This document shows, one piece after another, positions 1 through 7,840 of a DNA stretch of 23,968 bases. Position numbers and translations under genes: made by a program. Under the pieces are notes generated by a model, which searched no databases, was not told where the DNA came from, and saw only the letters and a list, made by a program, of their open reading frames with translations. Source of the stretch: a virus. The DNA lies in the IMG/VR virus record IMGVR_UViG_3300006929_004998, positions 1 through 23,968 of that record. One strand, written 5' to 3'. The stretch's first letter is position 1. Every line of letters starts with the position of its first letter.

Positions 1-60
1 CCCCCTCCGAAGGGGGAAAGGAACCCTCCCCTTTGTCCCCACCTGTGGAGGGGAAGGATT
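1..60 (+). repeat. GC-rich hairpin element, in-frame copy 1
   Basis: This is a copy of the composite element seen more fully at 16545-16662: CCGAAGGGGGAAAGGAA followed by a CCCTCCCC/GGAGGGGAAGG unit. It is read in frame as PSEGGKEPSPLSPPVEGK in the large protein. The terminal hairpin CCCCACC-TGT-GGAGGGG has one mismatch. Confidence 0.85.
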
Positions 61-3000
61 TGGTTGATAATGATTTACTGGGTGAGGTTTCGGATAACTT
101 CCGGAAGCTGCCGATTTCGGAGATCAAGACGGATGTGGATCGGTTTCAGAATAGGGACAGGGCTTTTAGTGAGGAAACGGCATCTAGTATTGTTGAGGAT
201 GTGAATGCGGGGGTTTTGAATCCGGATAACATCCCTCCTATCTTGGTTTGGGAGGATCCTACGAATGGCGAGACGTATGTTGTTGGTGGACATAGTAGAA
301 TTGAGGCTTTTAAGCGTTTGAAGTTGCCTTCTATTCCTACTCAAGTATTGAAGGGTATTTCTGAAGAACAGGCTATTGAGCGTGGCCGTACTGATAATGC
401 CTTGGGTACGCAAGAGACGATTACGGAGCAGGCTAATTTGTTGCGGGATGATGTTTTGGCGCTTAGAAAGCAGAATGTAGGGGGTGAGAATGTAGAAGGT
501 AGGAGTTCAGAAGTACCCTCCCCTCAATCCCCACCCGTGGAGGGGAAGGATTTGGTTTCAAAGGCTAGTATTGAGCGGAAGGCGAAGCGGTTGTTTAAGA
601 AGAATTATCGGGATGTGATGGCGTTGGCGGCTTTGAACCCGTCCGGGAAGGCTATACAGACGGTGCAGGCTTTGGAGAAGAATCAGAGTGATGATAAAAC
701 TCGCGTTCAAACGTATGCTAAGTATATTGGTGAGGCACGATTGAAGCACCAGGGTTTAACGGATAGCCATGAAACTGAGTTGTTTGATTATTTAGTGAAG
801 CACGATAATTCTAAGACTAAGAACCAAAAGAGTTTTATTGCTTTTGTGGACGATCTGGTTGGTCGGAATTCTTTTATGGGTGATTTTGATGCTTCAAAGC
901 CTTTGAATGCGAAGGAGGCGAAGCCGAAAACGCCGGAGGAAATTGCGCATGAGGCTATTACTAAGGAGCTTGATAAGGAGGTTAAGGATGCCCGTACTAA
1001 TTTACAGAAGCGTATTAAGGAGATTGAACAGCGAAGATTAGCCGGCGAGACGATTAATGAGGATGCTGCTGAGAAGAGTATTAAGCGGTTTCAGGATCAT
1101 TTGAAGGTTGCTGAACGCCGGTTACTGGAGCATAAGTTGAAGCAGGGTGAGGTTGAACAAACGAAGCGTAGCCAGGGTAGTTTTTTCGGGGATAGGATGC
1201 CGAGGAAGCAGAATGTAGTAGTTAGGAGTTTAGGAGTTCAGAATTCAGAAGAACCCTCCCCTTTGTCCCCTCCCGTGGAGGGGAAGGTGCAGAGTGAGGG
1301 TTTTGGTGGTGAGTTTGAGGGTGGTTCGAATCCGTTGAATGCGGAGCGGAAGTTAGCGGAGGCTAAGCAGATCGAAATTGTGGATGAGTATGGCCGCCAA
1401 CGTGAGATCACATTGGGTGAATTGGAGAATATTACCGGGCTTGAATTGCCGGAGCTGGTTACATTGGTTCGTGAACTTACGGGCGGTACCCCTTCGATTA
1501 GTACTCGTTTTACGAGTACGCGTGGTGTTTTTTACCCGGTTGGTGATGGTAAAATTGCCCTGAAGGCTTCTATTTTTAAGGATACTAAGCTTGCCTCACA
1601 AGTGTTGGCGCATGAGATCGGACATTTGATCGATTACTTACCTGAACAAACAATGAGCCGGGGTAATATTCTTGGTCGTTTATTGACGTTGCGTAAGTAT
1701 TTAAAGACTACCGCGGAGGGTAGCCAAAGCCGTGGCGAAGCACTGACTACTAAGGACCGCGCGAAATTGAGACGTATGGCTGAGAAATCGGTGATCGATG
1801 AATCGGGTATTACGCTTCAGGAGTATATTAATGATAAGGATTTGAAGGCTAGCTTAAGTGATGGTATTAAGGAGCGTTATCAGGAGTATGTGCAGCGAGA
1901 GATTGATAACCGTGGTTTACTGGATAATAAAGCGTTGTTTAATGAATTGTATGCCCACTCGAAAGCGTGGCGGCCGTTTGAGGAATCTGAGGTTGACGAG
2001 GATTTCTTGATGTACCGACGTAGTAGTGCGGAGTTGTATGCGGATGCTTTGAGTGCATTACTGGTTAGCCCCGGTACATTGCAAAAGAATGCCCCTACTT
2101 TTTATACTGAGTTTTTTGAGCAACTTGATAATAAGCCGGAGGTTAAAACGCAGTTTATTGAGCTTCAGGCTTTGCTTACCGGTGGCCGTGAGCGAGTGTT
2201 GCGACTTCGAAATGAGACTATTAACCAAGCTTATTATAAAGCGGAGGATTTGAACCGTGCTTTGATTGAGGAGCGTGAGAATGCGAAGCAGAGTTTTGTG
2301 GATTCTTTTAAGCAGAGTATTGTTAATAAGTACCACCCTATTATTAAGAAGGTTAATGAGGCTAAGTTAGCCGGTGAAACGATCAGGGCTGAAGAAGATC
2401 CTACGTATTTATTGGAGGAACTGGATTATAAGGATAATGTGACTTCAGCTTATTTGTATGATGTTGGTGAACAGGTGGCTAAACCGATCGAAGATGCGGG
2501 AATGACTACGTTGGAGTTGCATAAGTTTTTGCTGTTTAATAGGATTGTGAATGAGGGAAGAAGTGACAAAGGATCAGAGTTACAGAGTGACAGAGTAGAG
2601 AATGTAGAAGGTAGGAGTTCAGGAGTTCAGGATTCAGAAGGTGAGAATGTAGAAGGTAGGAGTTTAGGGGTTGAGGAGTTTTTGAGGGCGAGTGATGAGG
2701 CTTTGGACGCTGAGAAGAAGAAGTACGGACGGGCGTATATGGCGAATCCTGGCGGATTGACTTCGGAGGCTTCGCAGGAGTTGCTGGATAATATGCGGAT
2801 GGAGCTGGGTAGCGAACAGTTTGAATTATTGGAGCAGGCTGCCCGACGGTTCCAGGAGTTGAATTTTGAGTTTGTGGAGCAAGCTGTAGAGGTTGGTGTT
2901 TATAGCCGGGAGATCTTTGAGAAGATTATTGAGCCTAATAAGTATAATTATGCAACTTTTAGAGTGCTGGATTATATACAGTATCCGGATTATGTGACTT

Positions 3001-4865
3001 CGGCTATTCAGGAGAGTTCGGGAACCCTGAAGGATGTGGGATCGACGTTTGATGCTACGCTGTTAAAGACGGTGGCTCTAATACAGACGAACGCTATTAA
3101 CCGCGCGAAGCGTGGAGTGCGGGATACCTGGGCTAATCATTTTAGTGATGAGATAAGTAAGGCTAAATACTTGGGTGATGGCAAGTTTGCTAAGGAACCG
3201 GGTTTGGAACACTTGTTTGTATTGGAGAATGGACAACGGGTTGCTTACAATATTGATCCTTATATAGCGAAAGTGTTTGATTATACGAACCCTAAGATGC
3301 TGAATTGGTTTGTTAAATTGGTGCGGGCTTCGAATGAGAGTGTTTACCGCCCTTTGTTTATTACTTATAACCCGGCTTTTGTGTTTTGGCGTAATCCTAT
3401 TCGTGATTTTAAGCGTTTGTATCGCAACCTTCCGGAGGGTTCTTTGGCACGTGTATTGAAGGGATATATTGATAATTGGCAAACGGCGAAGGCTTATAGT
3501 AAGGGCGAGATCAGTAATCCTAAGATACGCAAGTTGATCGATGATTTTGCTATTACCCCTCCGGGTGAAGGTTTGGTTTTTAAGGACCGAGGCGATGCGC
3601 TGGGTAGACAAATGGAGCGTTTTCATTTAATTGATGGACAAAAGAATTGGGCTCAAAAGCAACTAGAGAAGAATAAAGCGGTACAGGCTATCCCGAAGTT
3701 ATTGGCTAATATCCGCCAGAAAGGTAGTATGCTTGAAATACTGCCTAAGTTAGTGGCTAGTGATGTTTTGGAAGCTGAAGGTGTTTCTAAAGAGCAACGT
3801 AGTTATAGGATACGAAATCATTTTGGTACGCCGAATTTTAAAGCAGGTGGTGCTGATAAGAATTTCACGAACAGCATTTATATGTTCAGTAACATTATGG
3901 TGCAGGGATATAAAGCGGATATTGAAGTGGCGACCTCTCCAAGTACGCGTGGTGCTTTTTGGTTGCGATTTGCGATGTTGGATCTACTGCCAAAGTTATT
4001 GGTTCGCGGTGCATTGCTTGGGTGGATGGGCAAGGAATTACAGGAGTTTTATGACCGTGTTACGGAGTATGATAAAACGAATTATACGGTTATCCCTTTG
4101 GGGTGGAAAGGTGAAGGCACTAATAAAGAGGCTGTATATTTGCGTGTTCCCCAGGATGAGAGCGCTCGCTTGATGAGTTCTGTGATTTGGAAGCTTACCG
4201 GTGTACTAGCTGAGGATAACCGTTCTGATTGGAATGGGGTGTTTGACCTTGGAGCTGATGAATTGCCAGGACCGGCTCCGGCGTTGGTTACTTTATCGAA
4301 ATGGGGGCAGTATCTGAGCGGTAGTAATCCTAAGGATGATTGGCGCGACAGACCGATATTACCTACTCGTATGCATAAAGCGCGGAAGGAGAATCCTGTT
4401 CCGGCTTTGAAGAAGATGGTGCAGTGGTCGGTGAACCAGACGGGTGTTACCAGCTTGGTTACTTATAATGAACATGCTGAGAGTTGGGATGAAGTGATAC
4501 TGCAGACTACGCCGATCCTGAATAGAATGATCAAAAGTACTAATTACGGACTGAAGGAGAAACAGAGCGAAGAACAGAATTTGGAGGATGCTAAAACGAA
4601 TGCCCGGAGATTGGAGTATGGGGATGATGTTTTGCGCATGATCAGCTCTACCTACTATTTACGTAAACTTGGCGATGCCCGTACTACGGACCAAGAGATT
4701 GAGTATGAGTATTATAATAATTTTTACCAACAGGTGTACCGTCCTTATGATGAACTGATTCAGCAGTATATGGAAATGGGTGATGATGAGGCTGCTAAGG
4801 ATGCTATTTCTAGCATGAAGGAGTTTGCCGATGAGTATAAAACCATGATTGAGGAGGCTAATTAA
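3..4865 (+). CDS. Giant phage polyvalent protein (ParB-like + metallopeptidase-like + LPD38-like), 5'-partial
   Basis: The frame is open to the left edge, so the true start is upstream. A TTG at 33 is only the first internal start-like codon; residues here are counted from it. Residues about 27-130 look like a ParB/sulfiredoxin-type domain with the box GGHSRIEAFKRL (85-96). Residues 527-531 are HEIGH, a zinc-peptidase HExxH motif, with SAELYADALS (E667) as a plausible third ligand. The C-terminal half (about 880-1450) resembles the LPD38 region of phage polyvalent proteins, including FGTPNF and IYMFSNIMVQGYKADIE (about 1265-1300). Such proteins are thought to be packaged and injected with phage DNA; that role is inferred here. 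Linkers at about 148-177, 392-419 and 847-881, and the N-terminal edge, are encoded by dispersed DNA repeats. It is the first and largest gene of the late block visible here. Domain names rest on eye-matched motifs. Confidence 0.85.
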   Translation, partial: PSEGGKEPSPLSPPVEGKDLVDNDLLGEVSDNFRKLPISEIKTDVDRFQNRDRAFSEETASSIVEDVNAGVLNPDNIPPILVWEDPTNGETYVVGGHSRIEAFKRLKLPSIPTQVLKGISEEQAIERGRTDNALGTQETITEQANLLRDDVLALRKQNVGGENVEGRSSEVPSPQSPPVEGKDLVSKASIERKAKRLFKKNYRDVMALAALNPSGKAIQTVQALEKNQSDDKTRVQTYAKYIGEARLKHQGLTDSHETELFDYLVKHDNSKTKNQKSFIAFVDDLVGRNSFMGDFDASKPLNAKEAKPKTPEEIAHEAITKELDKEVKDARTNLQKRIKEIEQRRLAGETINEDAAEKSIKRFQDHLKVAERRLLEHKLKQGEVEQTKRSQGSFFGDRMPRKQNVVVRSLGVQNSEEPSPLSPPVEGKVQSEGFGGEFEGGSNPLNAERKLAEAKQIEIVDEYGRQREITLGELENITGLELPELVTLVRELTGGTPSISTRFTSTRGVFYPVGDGKIALKASIFKDTKLASQVLAHEIGHLIDYLPEQTMSRGNILGRLLTLRKYLKTTAEGSQSRGEALTTKDRAKLRRMAEKSVIDESGITLQEYINDKDLKASLSDGIKERYQEYVQREIDNRGLLDNKALFNELYAHSKAWRPFEESEVDEDFLMYRRSSAELYADALSALLVSPGTLQKNAPTFYTEFFEQLDNKPEVKTQFIELQALLTGGRERVLRLRNETINQAYYKAEDLNRALIEERENAKQSFVDSFKQSIVNKYHPIIKKVNEAKLAGETIRAEEDPTYLLEELDYKDNVTSAYLYDVGEQVAKPIEDAGMTTLELHKFLLFNRIVNEGRSDKGSELQSDRVENVEGRSSGVQDSEGENVEGRSLGVEEFLRASDEALDAEKKKYGRAYMANPGGLTSEASQELLDNMRMELGSEQFELLEQAARRFQELNFEFVEQAVEVGVYSREIFEKIIEPNKYNYATFRVLDYIQYPDYVTSAIQESSGTLKDVGSTFDATLLKTVALIQTNAINRAKRGVRDTWANHFSDEISKAKYLGDGKFAKEPGLEHLFVLENGQRVAYNIDPYIAKVFDYTNPKMLNWFVKLVRASNESVYRPLFITYNPAFVFWRNPIRDFKRLYRNLPEGSLARVLKGYIDNWQTAKAYSKGEISNPKIRKLIDDFAITPPGEGLVFKDRGDALGRQMERFHLIDGQKNWAQKQLEKNKAVQAIPKLLANIRQKGSMLEILPKLVASDVLEAEGVSKEQRSYRIRNHFGTPNFKAGGADKNFTNSIYMFSNIMVQGYKADIEVATSPSTRGAFWLRFAMLDLLPKLLVRGALLGWMGKELQEFYDRVTEYDKTNYTVIPLGWKGEGTNKEAVYLRVPQDESARLMSSVIWKLTGVLAEDNRSDWNGVFDLGADELPGPAPALVTLSKWGQYLSGSNPKDDWRDRPILPTRMHKARKENPVPALKKMVQWSVNQTGVTSLVTYNEHAESWDEVILQTTPILNRMIKSTNYGLKEKQSEEQNLEDAKTNARRLEYGDDVLRMISSTYYLRKLGDARTTDQEIEYEYYNNFYQQVYRPYDELIQQYMEMGDDEAAKDAISSMKEFADEYKTMIEEAN
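475..553 (+). repeat. 7-nt-family plus GC-rich element, in-frame copy 2
   Basis: A GAATGTAGAAGGTAGGAG segment is followed by the CCCTCCCC...GGAGGGGAAGG unit. Both are read in the single open frame, giving ENVEGRSSEV then PSPQSPPVEGK. The insertion lies between the ParB-like domain and the following charged region. Confidence 0.85.
1207..1290 (+). repeat. 7-nt-family plus GC-rich element, in-frame copy 3
   Basis: GAATGTAGTAGTTAGGAG-type sequence and GAATTCAGAA are followed by the GC-rich unit ending CCCCTCCCGTGGAGGGG. The peptide is QNVVVRSLGVQNSEE then PSPLSPPVEGK. It lies ahead of the metallopeptidase-like segment. Confidence 0.85.
2572..2670 (+). repeat. 7-nt-family repeat, in-frame copy 4
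   Basis: Two consecutive GAGAATGTAGAAGGTAGGAG units are read as ENVEGRSSGVQDSEG and ENVEGRSLGV. There is no GC-rich hairpin here. The copy sits between the middle region and the LPD38-like part of the large protein. Confidence 0.8.
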
Positions 4866-4867
4866 TT

Positions 4868-5269
4868 ATGTGGCTATATATTTGCTTACAGTTGATTTTG
4901 CATGTGTGTAATGTTGTGATCATTCTTACGTATGCTTCTTTTGCCTGGCAGACTTGGCGGGCATATCGCGTGAGTGAAAAAGCTGAAACACAACGGGTGT
5001 TTTTTTATCTGAGTATAGTTTTTCTACTGTGTGCTTTTACCGGATATTTTATGCATATAGCTCGTTGGATCTTTAATTTTGAGTTGTTTTTTGAGGCGTT
5101 GGAGCATAAGAGCCTCTTTAGCTTATTTCTTAATACAGGTGCCCATATCGGATTGGCAATTGCGTCTACTTTACTGGTTAAGAGTACTGCTCTTTCTAAG
5201 CTGATCAATAGTGTTAATGATATTAAGGAACGAAATTATCAACGGTTTAAGGAGCTGCATGATGAATGA
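4868..5269 (+). CDS. Small integral membrane protein, three predicted TM segments
   Basis: A 133-residue protein I do not recognise. Hydrophobic stretches at about 3-26, 44-68 and 90-107 suggest three membrane helices, with a charged C-terminal tail (KERNYQRFKELHDE). It starts 2 nt after the stop of the giant protein, with a strong Shine-Dalgarno-like GAGGAGG at 4851-4857, about 10 nt upstream of the ATG. Its position at the head of a run of membrane proteins and a peptidoglycan hydrolase makes a role in lysis or membrane remodelling, for example as a holin, possible. No family motif proves this. It overlaps the next gene by 8 nt, so the two are probably translationally coupled. Confidence 0.75.
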   Translation: MWLYICLQLILHVCNVVIILTYASFAWQTWRAYRVSEKAETQRVFFYLSIVFLLCAFTGYFMHIARWIFNFELFFEALEHKSLFSLFLNTGAHIGLAIASTLLVKSTALSKLINSVNDIKERNYQRFKELHDE

Positions 5270-5714
5270 GAATTTAGTGGCTTGGGTGAGTTTGTTGATT
5301 GCGATAGGGACAGCGCTGGGTGGTGGCTTGGTTTGGCTCTTTAATTTTTTTAGGCAAAACAGTAAGGACATCGCGGAACATACTACAGCGGAGGCGAATT
5401 TACAGGATAAAGTATTTAAACAAGCATCGGAGATGATGGCCCGACTGGAGAGTGAACGTGGTAATGTACAGAAGGAACTTGACCGAATTAAGACTGAGTT
5501 GATCAAGGTTATTGATCGGCATAAATCGGAGAAGAAGGAGCTTGAGGAGCGGTATAAGAAGGAGATGCTACGTATCGAGGAGCGACATAAGAGCGAATCG
5601 GAGGAACTTCTGGAACAGGTTCGTCAACTGGAGGATGATAACAAGGCTCTGGAGAATAGAAATGACTTGTTTTTGCGGTTATTGGAGCAGCATGGAATTG
5701 CGGTGCCGGAGTAG
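5262..5714 (+). CDS. Membrane-anchored coiled-coil protein (i-spanin-like candidate)
   Basis: A 150-residue protein with an N-terminal membrane anchor at about 7-30 (VSLLIAIGTALGGGLVWLF). From about residue 45 to 140 it is a long, highly charged coiled coil rich in E, K and R. This topology is that of Rz-type inner-membrane spanins, but also of other phage membrane coiled-coil proteins, so the function is inferred. Tandem ATG codons lie at 5259 and 5262. I prefer 5262 because AAGGAG at 5249-5254 is then about 7 nt away. The start lies inside the stop region of the previous gene (ATGATGAATGA), a coupling arrangement. The TAG stop is immediately followed by a 14-nt tandem repeat. Confidence 0.75.
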   Translation: MNENLVAWVSLLIAIGTALGGGLVWLFNFFRQNSKDIAEHTTAEANLQDKVFKQASEMMARLESERGNVQKELDRIKTELIKVIDRHKSEKKELEERYKKEMLRIEERHKSESEELLEQVRQLEDDNKALENRNDLFLRLLEQHGIAVPE

Positions 5715-5723
5715 GTTTTAGTA

Positions 5724-5785
5724 GGTAGAATGTAGGAGGTAGAATGTAGGAGGTAGAATGTAGGAGGTAGAATTTAGGAGTTAGT
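5724..5785 (+). repeat. 14-nt tandem repeat (GGTAGAATGTAGGA x4)
   Basis: Four contiguous 14-nt units fill 5724-5779; the last has TTT for TGT, and a partial GTTAG follows. The 14-mer is two heptads of the GTTAGTA-type family. The tract begins about 10 nt after the preceding stop. Confidence 0.9.
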
Positions 5786-5786
5786 G

Positions 5787-5809
5787 AACCAACAACGAAT
5801 AAACCATTT
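5787..5809 (+). promoter_or_regulatory. Conserved A/C-rich leader motif, copy 1
   Basis: A 23-nt sequence beginning AACCAACAACGAATAAACC is identical to the one at 6840-6862. It ends 4 nt before the ATG at 5814. Related versions on the minus strand precede the genes starting at 20499 and 20984. It has no Shine-Dalgarno sequence and may be a translation leader or regulatory target. It argues for the ATG at 5814 rather than the GTG at 5784. Confidence 0.6.
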
Positions 5810-5813
5810 AGTT

Positions 5814-6173
5814 ATGAAGAGAATTTTTAGTTTTTTGAGGACATGGAATGAGTTGCTTACTGTACCGATTGCGTTTTTGCTGTGGTATTTGAGCCCTTAT
5901 TTATTGTATATAATCGACCCTACATCTACTATGTTTGATGCGGGTATCTTCCAGGTGGTGCTCTACTCCGTGATTGGTACGTTGATTTTTAGCGGGGTGA
6001 ACTGGCTTATTATTAAGCTGAGTTTTCCTGATATATACAATTACATTGATAATAAATTTGAGGGGGAATTATGTGCAATTTCAGCAAAGGAACGGGTTTG
6101 GTTTACCTTGTTTTTCTACTTTTCGCATATAGCTGTGATGGTGGCTCTGGCGCTTACCGTGCCAACGAGTTGA
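5814..6173 (+). CDS. Small membrane protein, holin-like candidate
   Basis: A 119-residue protein with hydrophobic segments at about 15-35, 45-68 and 92-115, a basic N-terminus (MKRIFSFLR) and little soluble domain. The ATG at 5814 is chosen because the conserved leader has nearly the same spacing here as before the gene at 6868; an upstream GTG at 5784 would add ten residues encoded by that leader. It lies between a coiled-coil membrane protein and a peptidoglycan hydrolase, the usual place of a holin, but no holin family signature was recognised. Its 3' end overlaps the hydrolase gene by 103 nt in another frame, which is unusually long. Confidence 0.7.
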   Translation: MKRIFSFLRTWNELLTVPIAFLLWYLSPYLLYIIDPTSTMFDAGIFQVVLYSVIGTLIFSGVNWLIIKLSFPDIYNYIDNKFEGELCAISAKERVWFTLFFYFSHIAVMVALALTVPTS

Positions 6174-6748
6174 GTGAGGGTAGTATTGAGAATGTAGAAG
6201 TTAGAAGTGAGGAGTTAGTAGTTAGTAGTGAGGGCACAAGCGGGACGCTTGCGCCAGTGGAGACGCTTGCGCTAGAACGGGAGGGGAAGGATGCCGTAGT
6301 TTCGACTTTTGTGGGTGAGATCGGGGTTAAGGAGGGTGCTTTGGATAATACGGGTGAGCGTATTGAGGAATATCTTGCTGTTACGGGATTGGGTGCCGGT
6401 TATGCCTGGTGTGCGGCGTTTGTGAGTTGGGGATTTGCGGAGCATTCGATTGCAGCTCCTAAAAGTGCTTGGAGCCCTGATTGGTTCCCGGATAGTGCCG
6501 TGGTTTATACCAGAGGTGTACAGGATTCTTTTGTTGGCGGACCAGCGGATGTTATTGGGGTTTGGTTTTCGTCTAAGAATAGGATTGCTCATGTGGGCGT
6601 GATCGAGGATGTTTCGGATAGTTATGTTATGACTATTGAAGGGAATACGAATGATGCGGGTGGCCGTGAGGGCGATAGAGTGATGCGTAAGAAGCGTTTT
6701 AAACGGCAGATCTATTCGGTGAGCTCTTGGTTTGGGGATAGATTTTAG
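6071..6748 (+). CDS. CHAP/TIGR02594-like peptidoglycan hydrolase (endolysin) with lipoprotein-type signal
   Basis: A 225-residue protein. Residues 10-22 form a hydrophobic segment ending FAYSC, so Cys22 could be lipidated, although the lipobox is not canonical. Residues about 38-72 are a linker encoded by dispersed repeats (ENVEVRSEELVV, then TLAPVETLA). The catalytic domain at about 78-225 contains YAWCAAFVSWGF (Cys114), AHVGVIEDV (His174) and IEGNTNDAGG (E190/N192). These fit the Cys-His-polar set of CHAP-type amidases/endopeptidases that cut peptidoglycan. GAGGGGG at 6060-6066 sits just before the ATG and supports this start despite the 103-nt overlap with the upstream gene. The stop codon is at the beginning of a 28-nt repeat. 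It is probably the phage endolysin; a membrane-anchored export form would be unusual. Confidence 0.85.
   Translation: MCNFSKGTGLVYLVFLLFAYSCDGGSGAYRANELSEGSIENVEVRSEELVVSSEGTSGTLAPVETLALEREGKDAVVSTFVGEIGVKEGALDNTGERIEEYLAVTGLGAGYAWCAAFVSWGFAEHSIAAPKSAWSPDWFPDSAVVYTRGVQDSFVGGPADVIGVWFSSKNRIAHVGVIEDVSDSYVMTIEGNTNDAGGREGDRVMRKKRFKRQIYSVSSWFGDRF
6183..6290 (+). repeat. Repeat-derived linker DNA inside the hydrolase gene
   Basis: GAGAATGTAGAAGTTAGAAG and TTAGTAGTTAGTAG belong to the 7-nt family. They are followed by a separate short element with GGGACGCTTGCGCC and GAGACGCTTGCGC. Everything stays in the one stop-free frame and links the signal segment to the catalytic domain. Confidence 0.75.
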
Positions 6749-6830
6749 AAGGTAGAATTTAGGAGTTAGAATGTAGAAGGTAGAATTTAGGAGTTAGAAT
6801 GTAGAAGGTAGAATGTAGGAGTTAGTTTTT
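6748..6830 (+). repeat. 28-nt tandem repeat (two 14-mers per unit), 2.8 copies
   Basis: Unit 1 is at 6748-6775, an identical unit 2 at 6776-6803, and a partial unit 3 at 6804-6825. Each unit is GAAGGTAGAATTTAG followed by GAGTTAGAATGTA. The array starts at the last base of the endolysin stop codon. Confidence 0.9.
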
Positions 6831-6839
6831 AGTTAGAAC

Positions 6840-6862
6840 AACCAACAACGAATAAACCATTT
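6840..6862 (+). promoter_or_regulatory. Conserved A/C-rich leader motif, copy 2
   Basis: A 23-nt match to 5787-5809, ending 5 nt before the ATG at 6868. The core is ACCAACAAC, two bases, ATAAACC. The sequence just upstream of both copies is 7-nt-family repeat, so the leader could have been copied together with the repeat. Confidence 0.6.
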
Positions 6863-6867
6863 GAATT

Positions 6868-7692
6868 ATGATTGAATTGAATTTTAAGAGTGCTGCTTTT
6901 GTGGCGGCTTTGCTTGTAGTTACTACTTTTTTTGTTACCAGATCGGTGACGGACAGGCCTGTTATTTACGCTCCTGATACGAAGCAGGTGCAGATCGATA
7001 GCCTGACAGTAGCAAAGGATAATGTTATCCGGAGTAAATCGGCGATCATTGATAGCTTGGAATCTGTGACTTTGGGTTTTAAGGATGAACTGGATAAGAA
7101 GAATGAAGTAATTGCCGGATATTCTTCTATAGTGGGGGACTTGAATCTTGCGGTGGATAGTTTGCGGGGGGAGGCGATATCATTAAAAGAGGTTATGGAG
7201 TTACAGAGTTACAGAGTGCAGAGTGAAGAGTATGTAGAAGGTGAGGATATAGGAGTTCAGGATTCAGAAGTTCAGAATTCAGGAGGACCCTCCCCTTTGT
7301 CCCCTCCCGCGGAGGGGAAGGATATCGCATCTGATTTCGCGAATGAAGATGGTACTTTTAAAGTGCCTAAAAATGAAGTTAGTAGGGATACTGTCCTGCG
7401 GAGTGCGGCTTATTTTGGTGATTTTCTGTTGAAAAGTAGCGCGGTGGTTACTTTTGACGGATCTGACCTTTCTTTGCATCCTCCGGATATTTCACAGCTT
7501 CGCCAACCTTCGATTGATGTGGCCGTGCTTTTGAATGAACGAACGAACGGAGTTCGGACTGTTGTGACTTCGAAGGATTTTAGGAATCTGAGGATCGAAA
7601 CTTTTACGGAGATACAACCGAAGCGGAAAAGGTTTCCGTGGTTTTTGATTGGCGTTGGTGCCGGTGTTGTTGGGTGGGAGATTTTGAGGTAG
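6868..7692 (+). CDS. Two-TM coiled-coil phage protein of unknown function
   Basis: A 274-residue protein I cannot assign. It has an N-terminal hydrophobic anchor at about 9-24, a coiled-coil-like charged region at about 38-112, and a repeat-encoded linker at about 112-152 (YVEGEDIGVQDSE, then PSPLSPPAEGK). A folded region follows at about 155-250, then a basic KRKR and a C-terminal hydrophobic segment at about 257-272. N-terminal anchoring plus a coiled coil next to an endolysin is reminiscent of inner-membrane spanins, but the second TM at the very C-terminus is atypical. The ATG at 6868 follows the conserved leader. A 7-nt-family tract follows the TAG stop. Confidence 0.75.
   Translation: MIELNFKSAAFVAALLVVTTFFVTRSVTDRPVIYAPDTKQVQIDSLTVAKDNVIRSKSAIIDSLESVTLGFKDELDKKNEVIAGYSSIVGDLNLAVDSLRGEAISLKEVMELQSYRVQSEEYVEGEDIGVQDSEVQNSGGPSPLSPPAEGKDIASDFANEDGTFKVPKNEVSRDTVLRSAAYFGDFLLKSSAVVTFDGSDLSLHPPDISQLRQPSIDVAVLLNERTNGVRTVVTSKDFRNLRIETFTEIQPKRKRFPWFLIGVGAGVVGWEILR
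7201..7325 (+). repeat. 7-nt-family plus GC-rich element, in-frame copy
   Basis: This copy holds TACAGAGTTACAGAGTGCAG, a GTAGAAGGTGAGGATATAGG segment, GAATTCAGGAGG, and then the unit ending CCCCTCCCGCGGAGGGG. It is read in the same frame as the copies in the giant protein, here giving PSPLSPPAEGK. Confidence 0.85.
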
Positions 7693-7696
7693 ATGT

Positions 7697-7800
7697 GAGA
7701 ATGTAGGAGTTAGTAGTTAGTAGTTAGTAGTTAGAATGTAGGAGTTGAGAATGTAGGAGTTAGTAGTTAGAATTTAGTAGTTAGTATTTAGTGTTTAGTT
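7697..7800 (+). repeat. 7-nt tandem repeat tract (GTTAGTA / GTTAGAATGTAGGA)
   Basis: A clear heptad register: repeated GTTAGTA alternates with GTTAGAATGTAGGA-type 14-mers. It begins a few bases after the preceding TAG stop. I see no gene in it. Confidence 0.9.
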
Positions 7801-7840
7801 GTGGGTTTGGATTTTGTGGGGTGGTTGGGTAGATTTGGGA

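Noticed and set aside
3078-3626. A 182-codon minus-strand frame inside the giant protein gene
   Set aside because: It is antisense to a conserved coding region, with no start signal and no recognisable sequence.
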